A stretch of DNA of 44,188 nucleotides, from positions 1 to 44,188 of the forward strand of contig CAMYJB010000028.1 of NCBI GenBank assembly GCA_947258565.1, in the 5' to 3' direction. Below the pieces are notes generated by a model. It saw nothing but the letters and a program-made list of their open reading frames with translations. It was not told where the DNA came from and did not search any database. Shown piece after piece: positions 1 to 8,081 of this stretch (position 1 is the stretch's first letter; the number at the start of each line of letters is the position of its first letter). The position numbers and the translations under genes are program-made. The stretch is from an uncultured Woeseiaceae bacterium (lineage in GTDB: Bacteria > Pseudomonadota > Gammaproteobacteria > Steroidobacterales > Woeseiaceae).

Positions 1-362
1 TGGTGGAGGTGGTGGGAATCGAACCCACGTCCGCAAGCCCTACGCTACGAGCTCTACATGCTTATTCCGTCTTTAATCTCGCTGTGGGCTACCCGACGGG
101 CAGGGAAAACTCACAGCCAGTTCAGCAAGGATTTAACGGATTGAGCCCTGAACATGCCCGCACCGCGGTCCTATGTCGGTGACTCCCGTGATCCGGACGC
201 ATAGGCACGATCCGGGCGGAAGGCTTAGAGCTGGTTTTTAGGCAGCTAAAGCGTAGTTGTCGTCGTTGGCAACTATAAGTGTTACAGCTGGATTTACGAG
301 GTGGTCTGTCCCTCGGCATGCACCCGGAGTTTCGCGACCCGCGTCGAAACCAGGTCACCCCC
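1..362 (-). ncRNA. ssrA: tmRNA (transfer-messenger RNA)
   Basis: This RNA rescues stalled ribosomes: it acts as an alanine-accepting tRNA and then as a short mRNA that tags the stalled protein for proteolysis. The 3' end with encoded CCA is the complement of bases 1-3. The mature 5' end GGGGGUG (complement of 362 leftwards) pairs with CACCUCC next to the CCA, with the third-position G-U pair that is the alanine identity signal. The T-arm GTTCGATTC is at the 3' side. The tag reading frame is on the minus strand from 270 to 241, encoding ANDDNYALAA, followed by a TAA stop at 240-238. The common gammaproteobacterial tag is ANDENYALAA, so one Glu is replaced by Asp. The gene lies directly downstream of smpB on the same strand. 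Confidence 0.97.
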
Positions 363-372
363 GTGAACCCAT

Positions 373-400
373 AGTGTATGGCCTAAACGCAATATTGCAA
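373..400 (-). promoter_or_regulatory. Probable sigma-70 promoter of ssrA
   Basis: On the minus strand a TTGCAA (395-400) and a TACACT (373-378) are separated by 16 bases. The -10 box ends 10 bases before the mature tmRNA 5' end, which fits a short leader removed by RNase P. The surrounding smpB-ssrA gap is much richer in A and T than the genes. The match was found by eye only. Confidence 0.45.
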
Positions 401-476
401 CGCAGCGGACCACAATTTCGGGCCTGCAAATATGAAGAATTGGCATTAATAGTAGCTAATAAGTCATTGATATTAA

Positions 477-944
477 TTAATGTTTTAGTATCCTCTCTTT
501 TTGGCGGGCCCAGTCGCGGTCCTTGTCGGCAGCACGCTTGTCGTGTTGCTTCTTGCCGCGCGCCAGCCCAACCTCCAGTTTGACGCGGCCCTTGCGCCAG
601 TGCAGGTCCAGCGGCACGAGGGCGTAGCCCTTGCGTTCCACGGCGCCGATCAGGCGATCGAGTTCGCCGCGATGCATGAGCAATTTGCGGCTCCGTGTCG
701 GGTCTGCGTGTACGTGAGTCGATGCGGACAGGAGCGGCGAGAAATGCGCGCCGATGAGGTATGCCTCCCCGTTCATGATCGTCACGTAGCTTTCGGTAAG
801 CTGCGCACGGCCTTCGCGCAGGCTTTTGACTTCCCAGCCCTGCAGCGACAAGCCGGCCTCGACACGGTCCTCGATGAAATAGTCGTGCCGGGCCTTGCGG
901 TTGGCGGCGATGATATTGCTCTTGTCCGGCTTCTTCTTGCTCAT
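477..944 (-). CDS. smpB: SsrA-binding protein SmpB
   Basis: SmpB binds the tRNA-like part of tmRNA and delivers it to ribosomes stalled without a stop codon; its C-terminal tail reads the empty mRNA channel. The 155-residue protein has the usual family length. It contains the conserved [10 protein letters not shown] (36-45), the central [12 protein letters not shown] (81-92) and [12 protein letters not shown] (126-137), and a basic tail ending in QKERILKH. The partner RNA gene ssrA follows directly on the same strand, so the two components of trans-translation are adjacent. A perfect TATAAT lies 35 bases upstream of the start. The gene is divergent from the transporter gene at 1101. Identification is secure. 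Confidence 0.97.
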   Translation of the reverse strand: MSKKKPDKSNIIAANRKARHDYFIEDRVEAGLSLQGWEVKSLREGRAQLTESYVTIMNGEAYLIGAHFSPLLSASTHVHADPTRSRKLLMHRGELDRLIGAVERKGYALVPLDLHWRKGRVKLEVGLARGKKQHDKRAADKDRDWARQKERILKH

Positions 945-979
945 GGCGTCGGCTCCGCCGCAAGGCGGCAGGGGCCGGG

Positions 980-985
980 ATTATA
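980..985 (-). promoter_or_regulatory. Candidate -10 box for smpB
   Basis: The minus strand carries a perfect TATAAT 35 bases upstream of the smpB start codon, in a GC-rich setting. No convincing -35 hexamer is visible at 16-18 bases, so only the -10 is reported. Confidence 0.45.
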
Positions 986-1038
986 CGGAATTCTCGGCCA
1001 CAGATAGCGTTGCATGCGGGCCGACCCGGGCGCCGGCT

Positions 1039-1067
1039 TTGTTGTCAGCTTTGGGAAATTGTATGAG
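1039..1067 (+). promoter_or_regulatory. Probable sigma-70 promoter of the NSS transporter
   Basis: TTGTTG (1039-1044) and TATGAG (1062-1067) are separated by 17 bases. They lie 34 bases before the ATG at 1101. This supports the start at 1101 over the in-frame upstream start at 1014, which would lie upstream of the promoter. Confidence 0.45.
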
Positions 1068-1100
1068 AATCGCGCCTTCCGCCGCCCCGAGAGAGCGAGA

Positions 1101-2492
1101 ATGCTTAGCAACCAGGCTGCCGAATCCGGCAAGCGCAAATCACTGCACGGGCACTGGTCATCGCGGATGGCCTTCGTTCTGGCGGTCACCGGCTCGGCCG
1201 TCGGTCTCGGCAACGTGTGGAAGTTCCCGTACGTCGCCGGCCAGAACGGCGGAGGTGCATTCGTCATCGTGTACCTGTTCTGCGTCGTGCTGGTGGGTAT
1301 GCCGGTGATGATGTCCGAGATCCTGATCGGGCGTCGCGGGCGCCGCAACCCGGTGGCGACGATGGCCCTGCTGGGCGAGGAAGAGGGCAGTTCCAGGCGC
1401 TGGCAATGGGTCGGCGGCATGGGCGTGCTTGCCGGTATCCTGATTCTCTCCTTCTACAGTGTCATCGCGGGCTGGACGCTCGCCTACATCGTCAAGAGTG
1501 CGACAGGCGCGTTCACCGGCGCGGATGCAGAGCTTGTCGGCAGGCACTTCGACAGTTTCGTTGGCGATTGGCGCCTTGTCGCCTTCTGCCACACCTTATT
1601 CATGGGCCTGACGATATTCGTCGTCATGCGTGGTGTCGAGCGCGGCCTCGAGCAGGCCGTCCGCTTCATGGTGCCGGCACTGCTGGTCCTGATGATCGTG
1701 TTGCTGGGCTATTCGATTACCTCGGGGCACTTCGGCGAGGGGCTGGCGTTCATGTTTACCCCGGACTTCAGCAAGCTGACCTGGGACAGCGTGCTGGCGG
1801 CGATGGGCCAGGCGTTCTTTACCTTGTCGATCGGTATGGGCGCCATCATGGCTTATGGTGCCTACCTGCCCGAGGAGACGTCGATCATAGGCGCCTCCGG
1901 CGCGGTGGTCACTGCCGACACGCTGATCGCGATTCTCGCAGGCCTCGTGATCTTCCCGCTGGTCTTTGCGAACGGGCTCGATCCTGCCGACGGACCCGGA
2001 CTCGTATTCCAGACGCTGCCGCTGGCCCTTGGCCAGATGCCCGGTGGCGCGTTCTTCTCGACCCTGTTTTTTATCCTCTTGTCATTCGCGGCGTGGACGT
2101 CTGCGCTGGGCCTGATGGAGCCGGCCGTTGCGTGGGTGGTCGAGCGCTTCAACAAGACGCGCGCGCAGGCCGCGGTCATCATCGGCGGCACGATCTGGCT
2201 GCTGGGCTTCGGGACCGTGCTGTCGTTCAACGTTTTCGCCGAGGTGAGGTTCTACAAAGGCACGGTTTTCGAGAACCTCGACCACCTCACCAACAACATC
2301 ATGTTGCCGCTGGGTGGCTTGTTTATCGCTGTGTTTGCAGGCTGGATCATGTGCAGGAATTCGACCGCGGAAGAACTCGGCGGTGCCGGTCTTTTTTACA
2401 GGCTCTGGCGAGTCCTGGCCCGTTTCGTCGTGCCGGTGGGCATCCTGTTCGTATTTCTCAAGTCGGTCGGGCTGCTGCCCGAGCTGTCATGA
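1101..2492 (+). CDS. Sodium-dependent transporter, NSS (SNF) family
   Basis: This is a multi-pass inner-membrane protein of the neurotransmitter:sodium symporter family (LeuT fold), which uses the sodium gradient to import amino acids or related small molecules. With the start at 1101 it has 463 residues. The family signature GSAVGLGNVWKFPYVAGQNG begins at residue 31 and corresponds to the unwound first transmembrane helix that binds sodium and substrate. About eleven hydrophobic segments follow, with a charged break RRGRRNP near residue 78. The start at 1101 has a purine-rich GAGAGCGAG just upstream. The substrate cannot be told from sequence. In E. coli smpB and ratA are close neighbours; here the transporter lies between them, divergent from smpB and ahead of ratA on the same strand. 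Confidence 0.9.
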   Translation: MLSNQAAESGKRKSLHGHWSSRMAFVLAVTGSAVGLGNVWKFPYVAGQNGGGAFVIVYLFCVVLVGMPVMMSEILIGRRGRRNPVATMALLGEEEGSSRRWQWVGGMGVLAGILILSFYSVIAGWTLAYIVKSATGAFTGADAELVGRHFDSFVGDWRLVAFCHTLFMGLTIFVVMRGVERGLEQAVRFMVPALLVLMIVLLGYSITSGHFGEGLAFMFTPDFSKLTWDSVLAAMGQAFFTLSIGMGAIMAYGAYLPEETSIIGASGAVVTADTLIAILAGLVIFPLVFANGLDPADGPGLVFQTLPLALGQMPGGAFFSTLFFILLSFAAWTSALGLMEPAVAWVVERFNKTRAQAAVIIGGTIWLLGFGTVLSFNVFAEVRFYKGTVFENLDHLTNNIMLPLGGLFIAVFAGWIMCRNSTAEELGGAGLFYRLWRVLARFVVPVGILFVFLKSVGLLPELS

Positions 2493-2522
2493 CCGGCCGC
2501 GGAATCTGCAGCGCCTGATCTC

Positions 2523-2975
2523 ATGCGCACGATAGCCCGCAGTGCGCTGGTGCCGTACTCGGCGCAGCAGATGTACGTCCTCGTCGAGGACGTCGAATCC
2601 TACCCGGATTTCCTGCCGTGGTGCGGTGGCGCGGTGCTCCATTGGCGTGACGGGGATGTACTGGAAGGCTCCGTCGAAATGCATGTCGCCGGACTGCGCC
2701 GCAGCTTCAGGACACGTAACAGGATGCGCGAGTATGAAGCGATCGACATGGAACTCGTCGAAGGGCCGTTCAGTCACCTGAGCGGCGGCTGGCATTTCAA
2801 GGGCCTCGATCACCTGGGCTGCAAGGTTTCGCTGGAGGTCGAATTCGAGGTCAAGAGCCGCGCAACCAACCAGTTGCTTGCACGCTACTTCGAGCAAATC
2901 TGTAATTCCCTCGTCGATGCCTTCGTGCGCCGGGCAGAGGACATCTACGGCGGTGGAGTGACCGTGGATGGCTGA
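2523..2975 (+). CDS. ratA: RatA-family START/COQ10-like protein
   Basis: This is a 150-residue member of the polyketide cyclase/START-like family that includes mitochondrial Coq10 and E. coli RatA (YfjG). Coq10 relatives bind ubiquinone-type lipids. E. coli RatA was reported to block association of ribosomal subunits, but that role is debated. The family motifs VEDVESYPDFLPWC (21-34) and GPFSHLSGGWHF (81-92) are clear, and the length is normal. The gene overlaps the start of ratB by 8 bases, so the two are probably translationally coupled. The ratA-ratB-bamE neighbourhood matches that of E. coli. Whether it acts in ubiquinone handling or on ribosomes is not decided by the sequence. Confidence 0.92.
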   Translation: MRTIARSALVPYSAQQMYVLVEDVESYPDFLPWCGGAVLHWRDGDVLEGSVEMHVAGLRRSFRTRNRMREYEAIDMELVEGPFSHLSGGWHFKGLDHLGCKVSLEVEFEVKSRATNQLLARYFEQICNSLVDAFVRRAEDIYGGGVTVDG

Positions 2976-3255
2976 AAGCGTGGCCGTGGAAGTTGTCCTG
3001 GCGACGCCTGCGCGGCAGGTGCTCCTGGCCGTGAAAGTCGAGGCAGGGGCGACCGTCGAGGATGCAATAGCCGCATCGGGCATCGCGGCGCGTTTCCCGG
3101 AACTCGCCGTGGAAGAGATGGCTGTGGGAATCTGGGGCAAGCCCGTCGGGCGGGAGAGCACCGTTGCGGGCGGCGATCGAATCGAGATCTACCGGCCCCT
3201 GGAAATCGATCCTCGTGAAGCGCGCCGCCAGCGAGCGCTGACGGAAAACAAGTAA
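2968..3255 (+). CDS. ratB: RnfH/RatB family ubiquitin-like protein
   Basis: This is a 95-residue small beta-grasp (ubiquitin-like) protein of the RnfH family, called RatB next to RatA. Its molecular role is not firmly established. Visible family features are MAVGIWGKPV (51-60), DRIEIYRPLEIDPREARRQR (70-89) and a polar C-terminus. It begins inside the last codons of ratA, so it is almost certainly co-translated. It converges on bamE, whose stop codon lies only a few bases away. Family membership is secure; function is open. Confidence 0.9.
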   Translation: MAESVAVEVVLATPARQVLLAVKVEAGATVEDAIAASGIAARFPELAVEEMAVGIWGKPVGRESTVAGGDRIEIYRPLEIDPREARRQRALTENK

Positions 3256-3258
3256 GGC

Positions 3259-3597
3259 TCAAAGGCCCTCGGCAAGGTCCCGGTTGCGCTGAATTTCACT
3301 CACCGTGTCGCCGTCGAACAGGATCGTCACCCAGCGCTTGGCGGTAGCGTCGTTGCGGCCGATCGTGATGTAGTAGACGTAGTCCCAGCGGTCCCGGTGA
3401 AACGGATCGTCGACCATCGGTGTCCCCAGCAGGAACCGGACCTGGTTACGGGTCATGCCGACTTCGACCTGGTCGAGATCCTCTTCTTCAACGATATTTC
3501 CCTGCGAAATGTTGGCGCGATATACGCAGCCCGAGGACATGAGCAGGAACCCCATTGCTACAGCGAGGGCTATCGATGTGCGAATCGAAAAGTGCAT
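3259..3597 (-). CDS. bamE: Outer membrane assembly lipoprotein BamE
   Basis: BamE (SmpA/OmlA) is the small lipoprotein of the BAM complex, which folds beta-barrel proteins into the outer membrane. The 112-residue precursor has a hydrophobic signal (residues 8-20) ending in SSGC, with Cys24 as the lipidated residue. The lipobox has Ser at -3, which is slightly unusual but comparable to TAGC in E. coli. The conserved core VGMTRNQVRFLLGTP (46-60) and RWDYVYY (70-76) are present. It is transcribed divergently from fur and converges with ratB. The length is typical. Confidence 0.95.
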   Translation of the reverse strand: MHFSIRTSIALAVAMGFLLMSSGCVYRANISQGNIVEEEDLDQVEVGMTRNQVRFLLGTPMVDDPFHRDRWDYVYYITIGRNDATAKRWVTILFDGDTVSEIQRNRDLAEGL

Positions 3598-3747
3598 TGA
3601 GGATTAACCGGATCCCGAGTCTGGAACTTGAGCGCAGTCGCGCCTGTAGAGCCGCGCTGCCATCTGCGTCATAATAGGCGCGCATCATACCTTCTTGCCA
3701 AACGCTGCGATAGGCGCTCGTCCATCGTGCGACCAGGGATACCGTTA
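3598..3747. promoter_or_regulatory. Divergent bamE-fur promoter region
   Basis: This 150-base gap must hold promoters for both bamE and fur. The only AT-rich core is around 3670-3695. On the minus strand it contains TATTAT and TATGAT, with TTGGCA upstream at a longish 19-base spacing from TATTAT. On the plus strand it contains CATAAT. No pair fits the consensus cleanly, and I see no clear Fur box. Confidence 0.3.
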
Positions 3748-4167
3748 ATGGAGCAACGTCACGAATTACGCAAGGCCGGCCTCAAGATTACGCTGCCGCG
3801 CCTCAAGATCCTGGAGATCCTCGAGAGCGCCTCGAATCGCCACCTGAGTGCCGAGGATATCTACAGGGATCTGCTGGATTCGGGCGAGGAAATCGGTCTT
3901 GCTACGGTCTATCGCGTGCTCACGCAGTTCGAGGCAGCCGGCCTCGTCACGCGTCACAATTTCGAGGGGGGGCACTCCGTCTTCGAGCTCGATGATGGTG
4001 AGCACCATGACCACATGGTTTGCGTCGAAACGGGTGACGTCATCGAATTCACCAGCGACGAAATCGAGCGCCTGCAGCACGAGATCGCTGAGCAGCACGG
4101 GTTCGAGCTCATCGACCACAGTCTCGTGCTCTACGTCAAACGCGACGACGGGTCGGGCGCGGAATAG
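3748..4167 (+). CDS. fur: Ferric uptake regulator Fur
   Basis: Fur is the iron-responsive repressor that shuts off iron uptake genes when Fe(II) is plentiful. The chosen ATG at 3748 gives 139 residues and the family N-terminus MEQRHELRKAGLKITLPRLK; an in-frame start further upstream would add a non-homologous leader. The recognition region LATVYRVLTQFEAAGLV (51-67) and the metal-binding HHDHMVCVETGDVIEF (86-101) are present. The structural-zinc CxxC of E. coli Fur is reduced to a single Cys92 with Thr at 95, and the C-terminal CxxC is missing. Pseudomonas-type Fur proteins also lack these cysteines and still work. Fur is divergent from bamE and converges on recN, leaving 7 bases between the stops. 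Confidence 0.96.
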   Translation: MEQRHELRKAGLKITLPRLKILEILESASNRHLSAEDIYRDLLDSGEEIGLATVYRVLTQFEAAGLVTRHNFEGGHSVFELDDGEHHDHMVCVETGDVIEFTSDEIERLQHEIAEQHGFELIDHSLVLYVKRDDGSGAE

Positions 4168-4174
4168 GCGGTCC

Positions 4175-5857
4175 TCAGGCGCGCTTCTGCGGCGCGCCGG
4201 CAAGCATCTCGGCGGCGTGTTCGCGCGTCTTTGCCGTAATCTCGACGCCTCCCAACATGCGCGCGAGCTCGTCGACGCGTTCCTCCTGGCCAAGTACATG
4301 GGCGCCCGTGCGTGTCGCCTTGCCGTCGGTCACCTTGCTTATGCGGATGTGATGGTTCGCCAGGCTCGCGACCTGCGGCAGGTGGGTGACGCACAGGACC
4401 TGGCGGTCCCTCGCTACCTCGGCCAGGCGCCGGCCAACCATCTCGGCGACACCGCCGCCCACGCCGCTGTCGACCTCGTCGAAAACCATGGTCGGGATCG
4501 TGCTGCCGTCGCTCGCGATGACCTGGATCGACAGGCTCATGCGCGACAATTCACCGCCGGAGGCCACCCTGGACAGCGGCATCGCGGGCTGGCCGGGATT
4601 GGCGCTGATCAGGAATTCGATCTCGTCCAGGCCGCTGGCGCGTTCCGCGCCCTCAGGCAGCGGCTGCAGGGCGATCTCGAACCTGCCGCCCGGCATGCCG
4701 AGGCCGGCCATCGCGTCGCTTACCGAGCCTCCGAATTTTTTGGCGGCGGTCTTGCGGCGCTGCGACAATTTTCCGGCAAGCTGGCGGTACGTCTTTTCCG
4801 CGTCCTGTGCCTCCTGTTCGAGTTCCCGGCCGCGCTCTTCGGCGTGCGTCAGTTCGTCGAGTTCCGCGCCAAGGCGCGCGCGTAACTCCGGCAGGTCCGC
4901 CGGTTCGACGCGGTGTTTGCGCGCGATGGACTGCATGGCATCCAGTCGCTGTTCAACCAGGTCCTGCCGGCCGGGATCCATGTCGATCGAATCCCCGTAA
5001 CGCCGCAGCGAGTCGCCGGCCTCGGCAACCTGTATCCCGGCACTCTCCAGCAGGTCCACCACGGCGGACAGCTCTGCGTCGAACTCGACGAGCCCCTGCA
5101 GCGACCGTTGCGCCGCAGCCAGCATGCTGGCGACGTTACCCGAGTCGTTGTCAGTGAGACCGTCCAGGGCCGCGGCGACGCCTTCGGCGAGCCGGCCACG
5201 GTTGGCCAGGCGCTGGGCCTCGGCCCGCAGCTCCGGGTATTCGCCGGGCCTCGCATCCAGCAATTCGAGTTCCTGCAGCTGAAAGGTCAGCAGGTCGACG
5301 CGCGATTCCCGGTCCGCATCCGCGGTTCGCAGTGCTTCGAGCCGCTCGAGCAGCGACGTCCAGTGCGCGAATGCGCCTGCAGTCTGCTCGCGCAGCGCCA
5401 GGAGCCCGCCGTAATGATCCAGCAGGTCGCGCTGGATGGCGCGGCGACCGAGCGACTGGTGGAAATGCTGGCCGTGGATGTCGATGAGCATCTCGCCGAG
5501 CGTTTTGAGCTGCTGCACCGGAACGGCATTGCCGTTGATAAAGGCTCGTGACCGGCCGTCGGAACCGATGACACGGCGCAGCAGGCACTGGTCGTCCTCG
5601 TCGAGGGCCTGCTCCTCGAGCCAGGCGCGGGCGCGAGGCAGGCCCGACACGTCGAATTCGGCGGCGAACTCGGCACGTGTCGCACCGCTGCGCACGAGTT
5701 TGCCACCGCCGCGCTCGCCAAGGACCAGCCCGAGCGCGTCGACGAGGATCGACTTGCCGGCGCCGGTCTCGCCGGTCAGCACGGTCATTCCGGGTTCGAA
5801 TTCGACCTCGATCCGGTCGACGATCGCAAAATCCCGCACCTGCAGATTCACGAGCAC
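4175..5857 (-). CDS. recN: DNA repair protein RecN
   Basis: RecN is an SMC-like ATPase that acts early in double-strand break repair with RecA. The 560-residue protein has the Walker A motif GETGAGKS at 29-36 and a long coiled-coil middle rich in Glu, Leu, Arg and Gln. A C-terminal ATPase half follows, with the signature SGGELSRMSLSIQVI and the Walker B motif PTMVFDEVDSGVGGG. Length is typical (E. coli 553). It starts 2 bases after the nadK stop codon, as in many gammaproteobacteria, so the two form an operon. I found no convincing LexA box in front of it, but as second gene of a tight pair any SOS control would act upstream of nadK or from inside it. Confidence 0.97.
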   Translation of the reverse strand: MLVNLQVRDFAIVDRIEVEFEPGMTVLTGETGAGKSILVDALGLVLGERGGGKLVRSGATRAEFAAEFDVSGLPRARAWLEEQALDEDDQCLLRRVIGSDGRSRAFINGNAVPVQQLKTLGEMLIDIHGQHFHQSLGRRAIQRDLLDHYGGLLALREQTAGAFAHWTSLLERLEALRTADADRESRVDLLTFQLQELELLDARPGEYPELRAEAQRLANRGRLAEGVAAALDGLTDNDSGNVASMLAAAQRSLQGLVEFDAELSAVVDLLESAGIQVAEAGDSLRRYGDSIDMDPGRQDLVEQRLDAMQSIARKHRVEPADLPELRARLGAELDELTHAEERGRELEQEAQDAEKTYRQLAGKLSQRRKTAAKKFGGSVSDAMAGLGMPGGRFEIALQPLPEGAERASGLDEIEFLISANPGQPAMPLSRVASGGELSRMSLSIQVIASDGSTIPTMVFDEVDSGVGGGVAEMVGRRLAEVARDRQVLCVTHLPQVASLANHHIRISKVTDGKATRTGAHVLGQEERVDELARMLGGVEITAKTREHAAEMLAGAPQKRA

Positions 5858-5859
5858 GG

Positions 5860-6759
5860 CTAGATGCTCTCCGGCGGCAGATCGCGCTTGCGTGAATCGT
5901 GCCCCCAGTGGAGTTTCGAGCGCAGGATGCCGAAGAAATCGTATCCCGGCGGGTGCAGCAGTGTCAGTCGCGTCTCCGACGCGGCGACCAGCAACCGGTC
6001 CTGCGGACGAATCTCGCCCATCGAATGGCCGTCCGCCATGATTTCCGCCCGCGTGTTCTCGCGTTCGAGGAGGCGGAGCTCGATGCCCAGCTCCGCGGGA
6101 ATAACGATCGGCCGGTCCGACAGGGTATGCGGTGCGACCGGTACGACGACGACTGCATCGAGACGCGGCTCGATAATGGGGCCGCCGCAGCTGAGCGAGT
6201 ACGCGGTCGACCCGGTCGGCGTCGCAATCACCAGGCCGTCCCCGGCATGCGTATTCACGAAGCGGCCCGACACACGGGTAACGAAATCGAGCATGCGGCC
6301 GGTTTCGCGGCGCTGCAGGACGACGTCGTTCAGCGCGAGCGCTGTGGTTTCCTTCGCATCCGGGCGCTCGAGCCGCGCCTCCAGCACCAGGCGCTTGTCC
6401 GTTGTGAACTCGCCGGCCAGCACGTGCCCGACGCTGTCCAGCATTTCCTCGGGTGTCACGTCTGCGAGAAATCCGAGGCGACCGCGGTTGATGCCCAGCA
6501 AGGGCACATCGCCGCGTCGCGCCAGCTGCCCGGCATAGAGCATCGCGCCATCTCCGCCGATGGCGATGATAAGGTCGGCAGAATCGGCGAGGTCCGATTC
6601 GGGAACGCGCGTCGCCCCGATGGCCAGTGACATGTCCTCGGCAGCCAGGACCTCGACGCCCGCCTGCGTCAGGTAGTCCGCCAGTACGGTCATTGGCTCG
6701 GATACGCGCGGGTCTTCATGGCGCCCCATGATCGCTACTTTGTTGAACATAGTTGCCAT
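5860..6759 (-). CDS. nadK: NAD kinase
   Basis: NAD kinase phosphorylates NAD+ to NADP+ with ATP or polyphosphate and is the only route to NADP. The 299-residue protein has the diagnostic GGDG at 68-71, NRGRLGFL (91-98), the conserved NDVVLQR and the substrate-site DGLVIATPTGSTAYS. Length matches the family (E. coli 292). It heads a two-gene operon with recN directly behind it and is divergent from hrcA. The first Met is followed by a second in-frame Met (MATMFNKVAIMGR); either could be the true start. Confidence 0.96.
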   Translation of the reverse strand: MATMFNKVAIMGRHEDPRVSEPMTVLADYLTQAGVEVLAAEDMSLAIGATRVPESDLADSADLIIAIGGDGAMLYAGQLARRGDVPLLGINRGRLGFLADVTPEEMLDSVGHVLAGEFTTDKRLVLEARLERPDAKETTALALNDVVLQRRETGRMLDFVTRVSGRFVNTHAGDGLVIATPTGSTAYSLSCGGPIIEPRLDAVVVVPVAPHTLSDRPIVIPAELGIELRLLERENTRAEIMADGHSMGEIRPQDRLLVAASETRLTLLHPPGYDFFGILRSKLHWGHDSRKRDLPPESI

Positions 6760-6818
6760 GTTGCGTTCGCTTTCGATAGTCCGTGGCGGGGCGCCTGTGC
6801 GGCGATTGTTGCAGACCC

Positions 6819-6847
6819 TTGACCGGTCGCCAAGCCGTTGCTAGCTT
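6819..6847 (+). promoter_or_regulatory. Candidate promoter of hrcA
   Basis: TTGACC (6819-6824) and TAGCTT (6842-6847) are spaced by 17 bases, 53 bases before the hrcA start. The -35 is good and the -10 weak. No CIRCE inverted repeat is visible in the 140-base nadK-hrcA gap. Confidence 0.35.
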
Positions 6848-6899
6848 GTTTTGCTACCGTAACACAGCACGCTTTTTTCGCTGTTCTCGTTTCCTGTAA

Positions 6900-7958
6900 A
6901 TGTCGGCAGAAGCAGTCAGTTCCTTACCCAACGAACGCGCAAGCCACCTCCTGCGGGTGCTCATCCAGCGCTATATCCGCGAGGGCGAGCCCGTAGGTTC
7001 GAGGACGTTGTCGAAGGATTCGGGTCTGGACCTGAGCCCGGCGACTATCCGCAATGTAATGGCAGACCTGGAGGAGATGGGACTCGTTGCCGCGCCCCAC
7101 ACCTCTGCGGGTCGCGTGCCGACGGCCAGGGGCTACCGGCTGTTCGTCGACACGCTGGTTCGCTATCGCCAGCCGCGGGGCAACGACTTGCGCCGCCTGC
7201 AATCCCAGCTGCAACGGAACGTCGACGATCCCGATTCGCTCATCAGCTCCGTATCGAACATGCTCTCCGAAATCACGAGCCTTGCCGGTGTCGTCACGGT
7301 ACCAAGGGGGCAGCAGGCCACCTTGCGGCAGATCGAGTTCCTGCCGCTCTCGGACCATCGCGTGCTGGTCATACTCGTGATCAACGATCGTGAAGTGCAA
7401 AACCGGATCCTGCACCTCGACCGGGAGTACTCCGAGTCGGAACTGACGCAGGCGGCGAATTTCATCAATGAAAAGTACGCCGGCATGGACATGCATCAGG
7501 TCCGTGAACAACTCGTATCGGATCTCGACGACTTGCGGGATTCGATGAACCAGGCAATGCAGGACATCATTGCGGTTGCCCATTCGGCATTTGCGGGAGC
7601 TACCGAGCCCGGCGGTGAATTCGTGCTGACGGGCGAAACCAAGCTGATGGATTTTGCGGAACTCTCGGATATCGAAACCCTGCGGCGGCTGTTCGAAGCG
7701 TTTTCCAGGAAGCGCCTGATACTCGATTTGATGGACCGCAGCATTGACGCACAGGGTGTGCGCGTGTTCATCGGCGAGGAATCCGGTTTCCGCATCCTGG
7801 ACGACTGCAGCGTGGTGACGGCGCCGTATCGAATCGGTGACGACACGATCGGTGTCCTCGGGGTAATCGGCCCCACGCGCATGGCGTATGACCGGGTCGT
7901 GCCGATCGTGGATATCACGGCCCGGCTGCTGGCCTCCGCGCTCGGCCAGCGCGGCTGA
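6900..7958 (+). CDS. hrcA: Heat-inducible transcription repressor HrcA
   Basis: HrcA represses chaperone genes by binding the CIRCE operator, and its activity depends on GroEL. The 352-residue protein has an N-terminal winged helix with LSPATIRNVMADLEEMGLV (45-63) and the conserved SAGRVPTARGYRLFVD (69-84). A GAF-like core and dimerisation domain follow, ending with GVLGVIGPTRMAYDRV. Length is typical. It heads the hrcA-grpE-dnaK-dnaJ cluster. HrcA is absent from E. coli but present in several other gammaproteobacteria, where CIRCE often controls only groESL. The target in this genome is uncertain: the only CIRCE-like sequence in the window is an imperfect, short-spaced one before dnaK. Confidence 0.96.
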   Translation: MSAEAVSSLPNERASHLLRVLIQRYIREGEPVGSRTLSKDSGLDLSPATIRNVMADLEEMGLVAAPHTSAGRVPTARGYRLFVDTLVRYRQPRGNDLRRLQSQLQRNVDDPDSLISSVSNMLSEITSLAGVVTVPRGQQATLRQIEFLPLSDHRVLVILVINDREVQNRILHLDREYSESELTQAANFINEKYAGMDMHQVREQLVSDLDDLRDSMNQAMQDIIAVAHSAFAGATEPGGEFVLTGETKLMDFAELSDIETLRRLFEAFSRKRLILDLMDRSIDAQGVRVFIGEESGFRILDDCSVVTAPYRIGDDTIGVLGVIGPTRMAYDRVVPIVDITARLLASALGQRG

Positions 7959-7990
7959 GCAGGCAAAACGCCAAAAAAATCCCCGATATG

Positions 7991-8017
7991 CTTGATTTTT
8001 GAGGCGCGGCCCCCACA
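7991..8017 (+). promoter_or_regulatory. Sigma-32 (heat-shock) promoter of grpE
   Basis: CTTGAT (7991-7996), a 13-base spacer and CCCCCACA (8010-8017) match the RpoH consensus CTTGAA-N13/14-CCCCAT. The promoter is in the hrcA-grpE gap, 64 bases before the grpE start. It would let heat induce grpE and the genes behind it independently of the hrcA promoter. Confidence 0.7.
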
Positions 8018-8081
8018 CTCGCAACTGCCTTGAAACCGGCCGGCGGGTTTGTCCGGCTGAATGATACGTGGAGTTGCATGA

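Noticed and set aside
355..1007. Open frames on either strand overlapping smpB
   Set aside because: The smpB frame has full family motifs; the others are low-complexity shadows.
4178..4198. GGCGCGC/GCGCGCC hairpin at the convergent fur-recN ends
   Set aside because: It lies within the recN coding end and lacks a T-run on either side, so I do not call it a terminator.
6760..6899. Search for a CIRCE operator before hrcA
   Set aside because: No inverted repeat resembling TTAGCACTC-N9-GAGTGCTAA was found in this gap.
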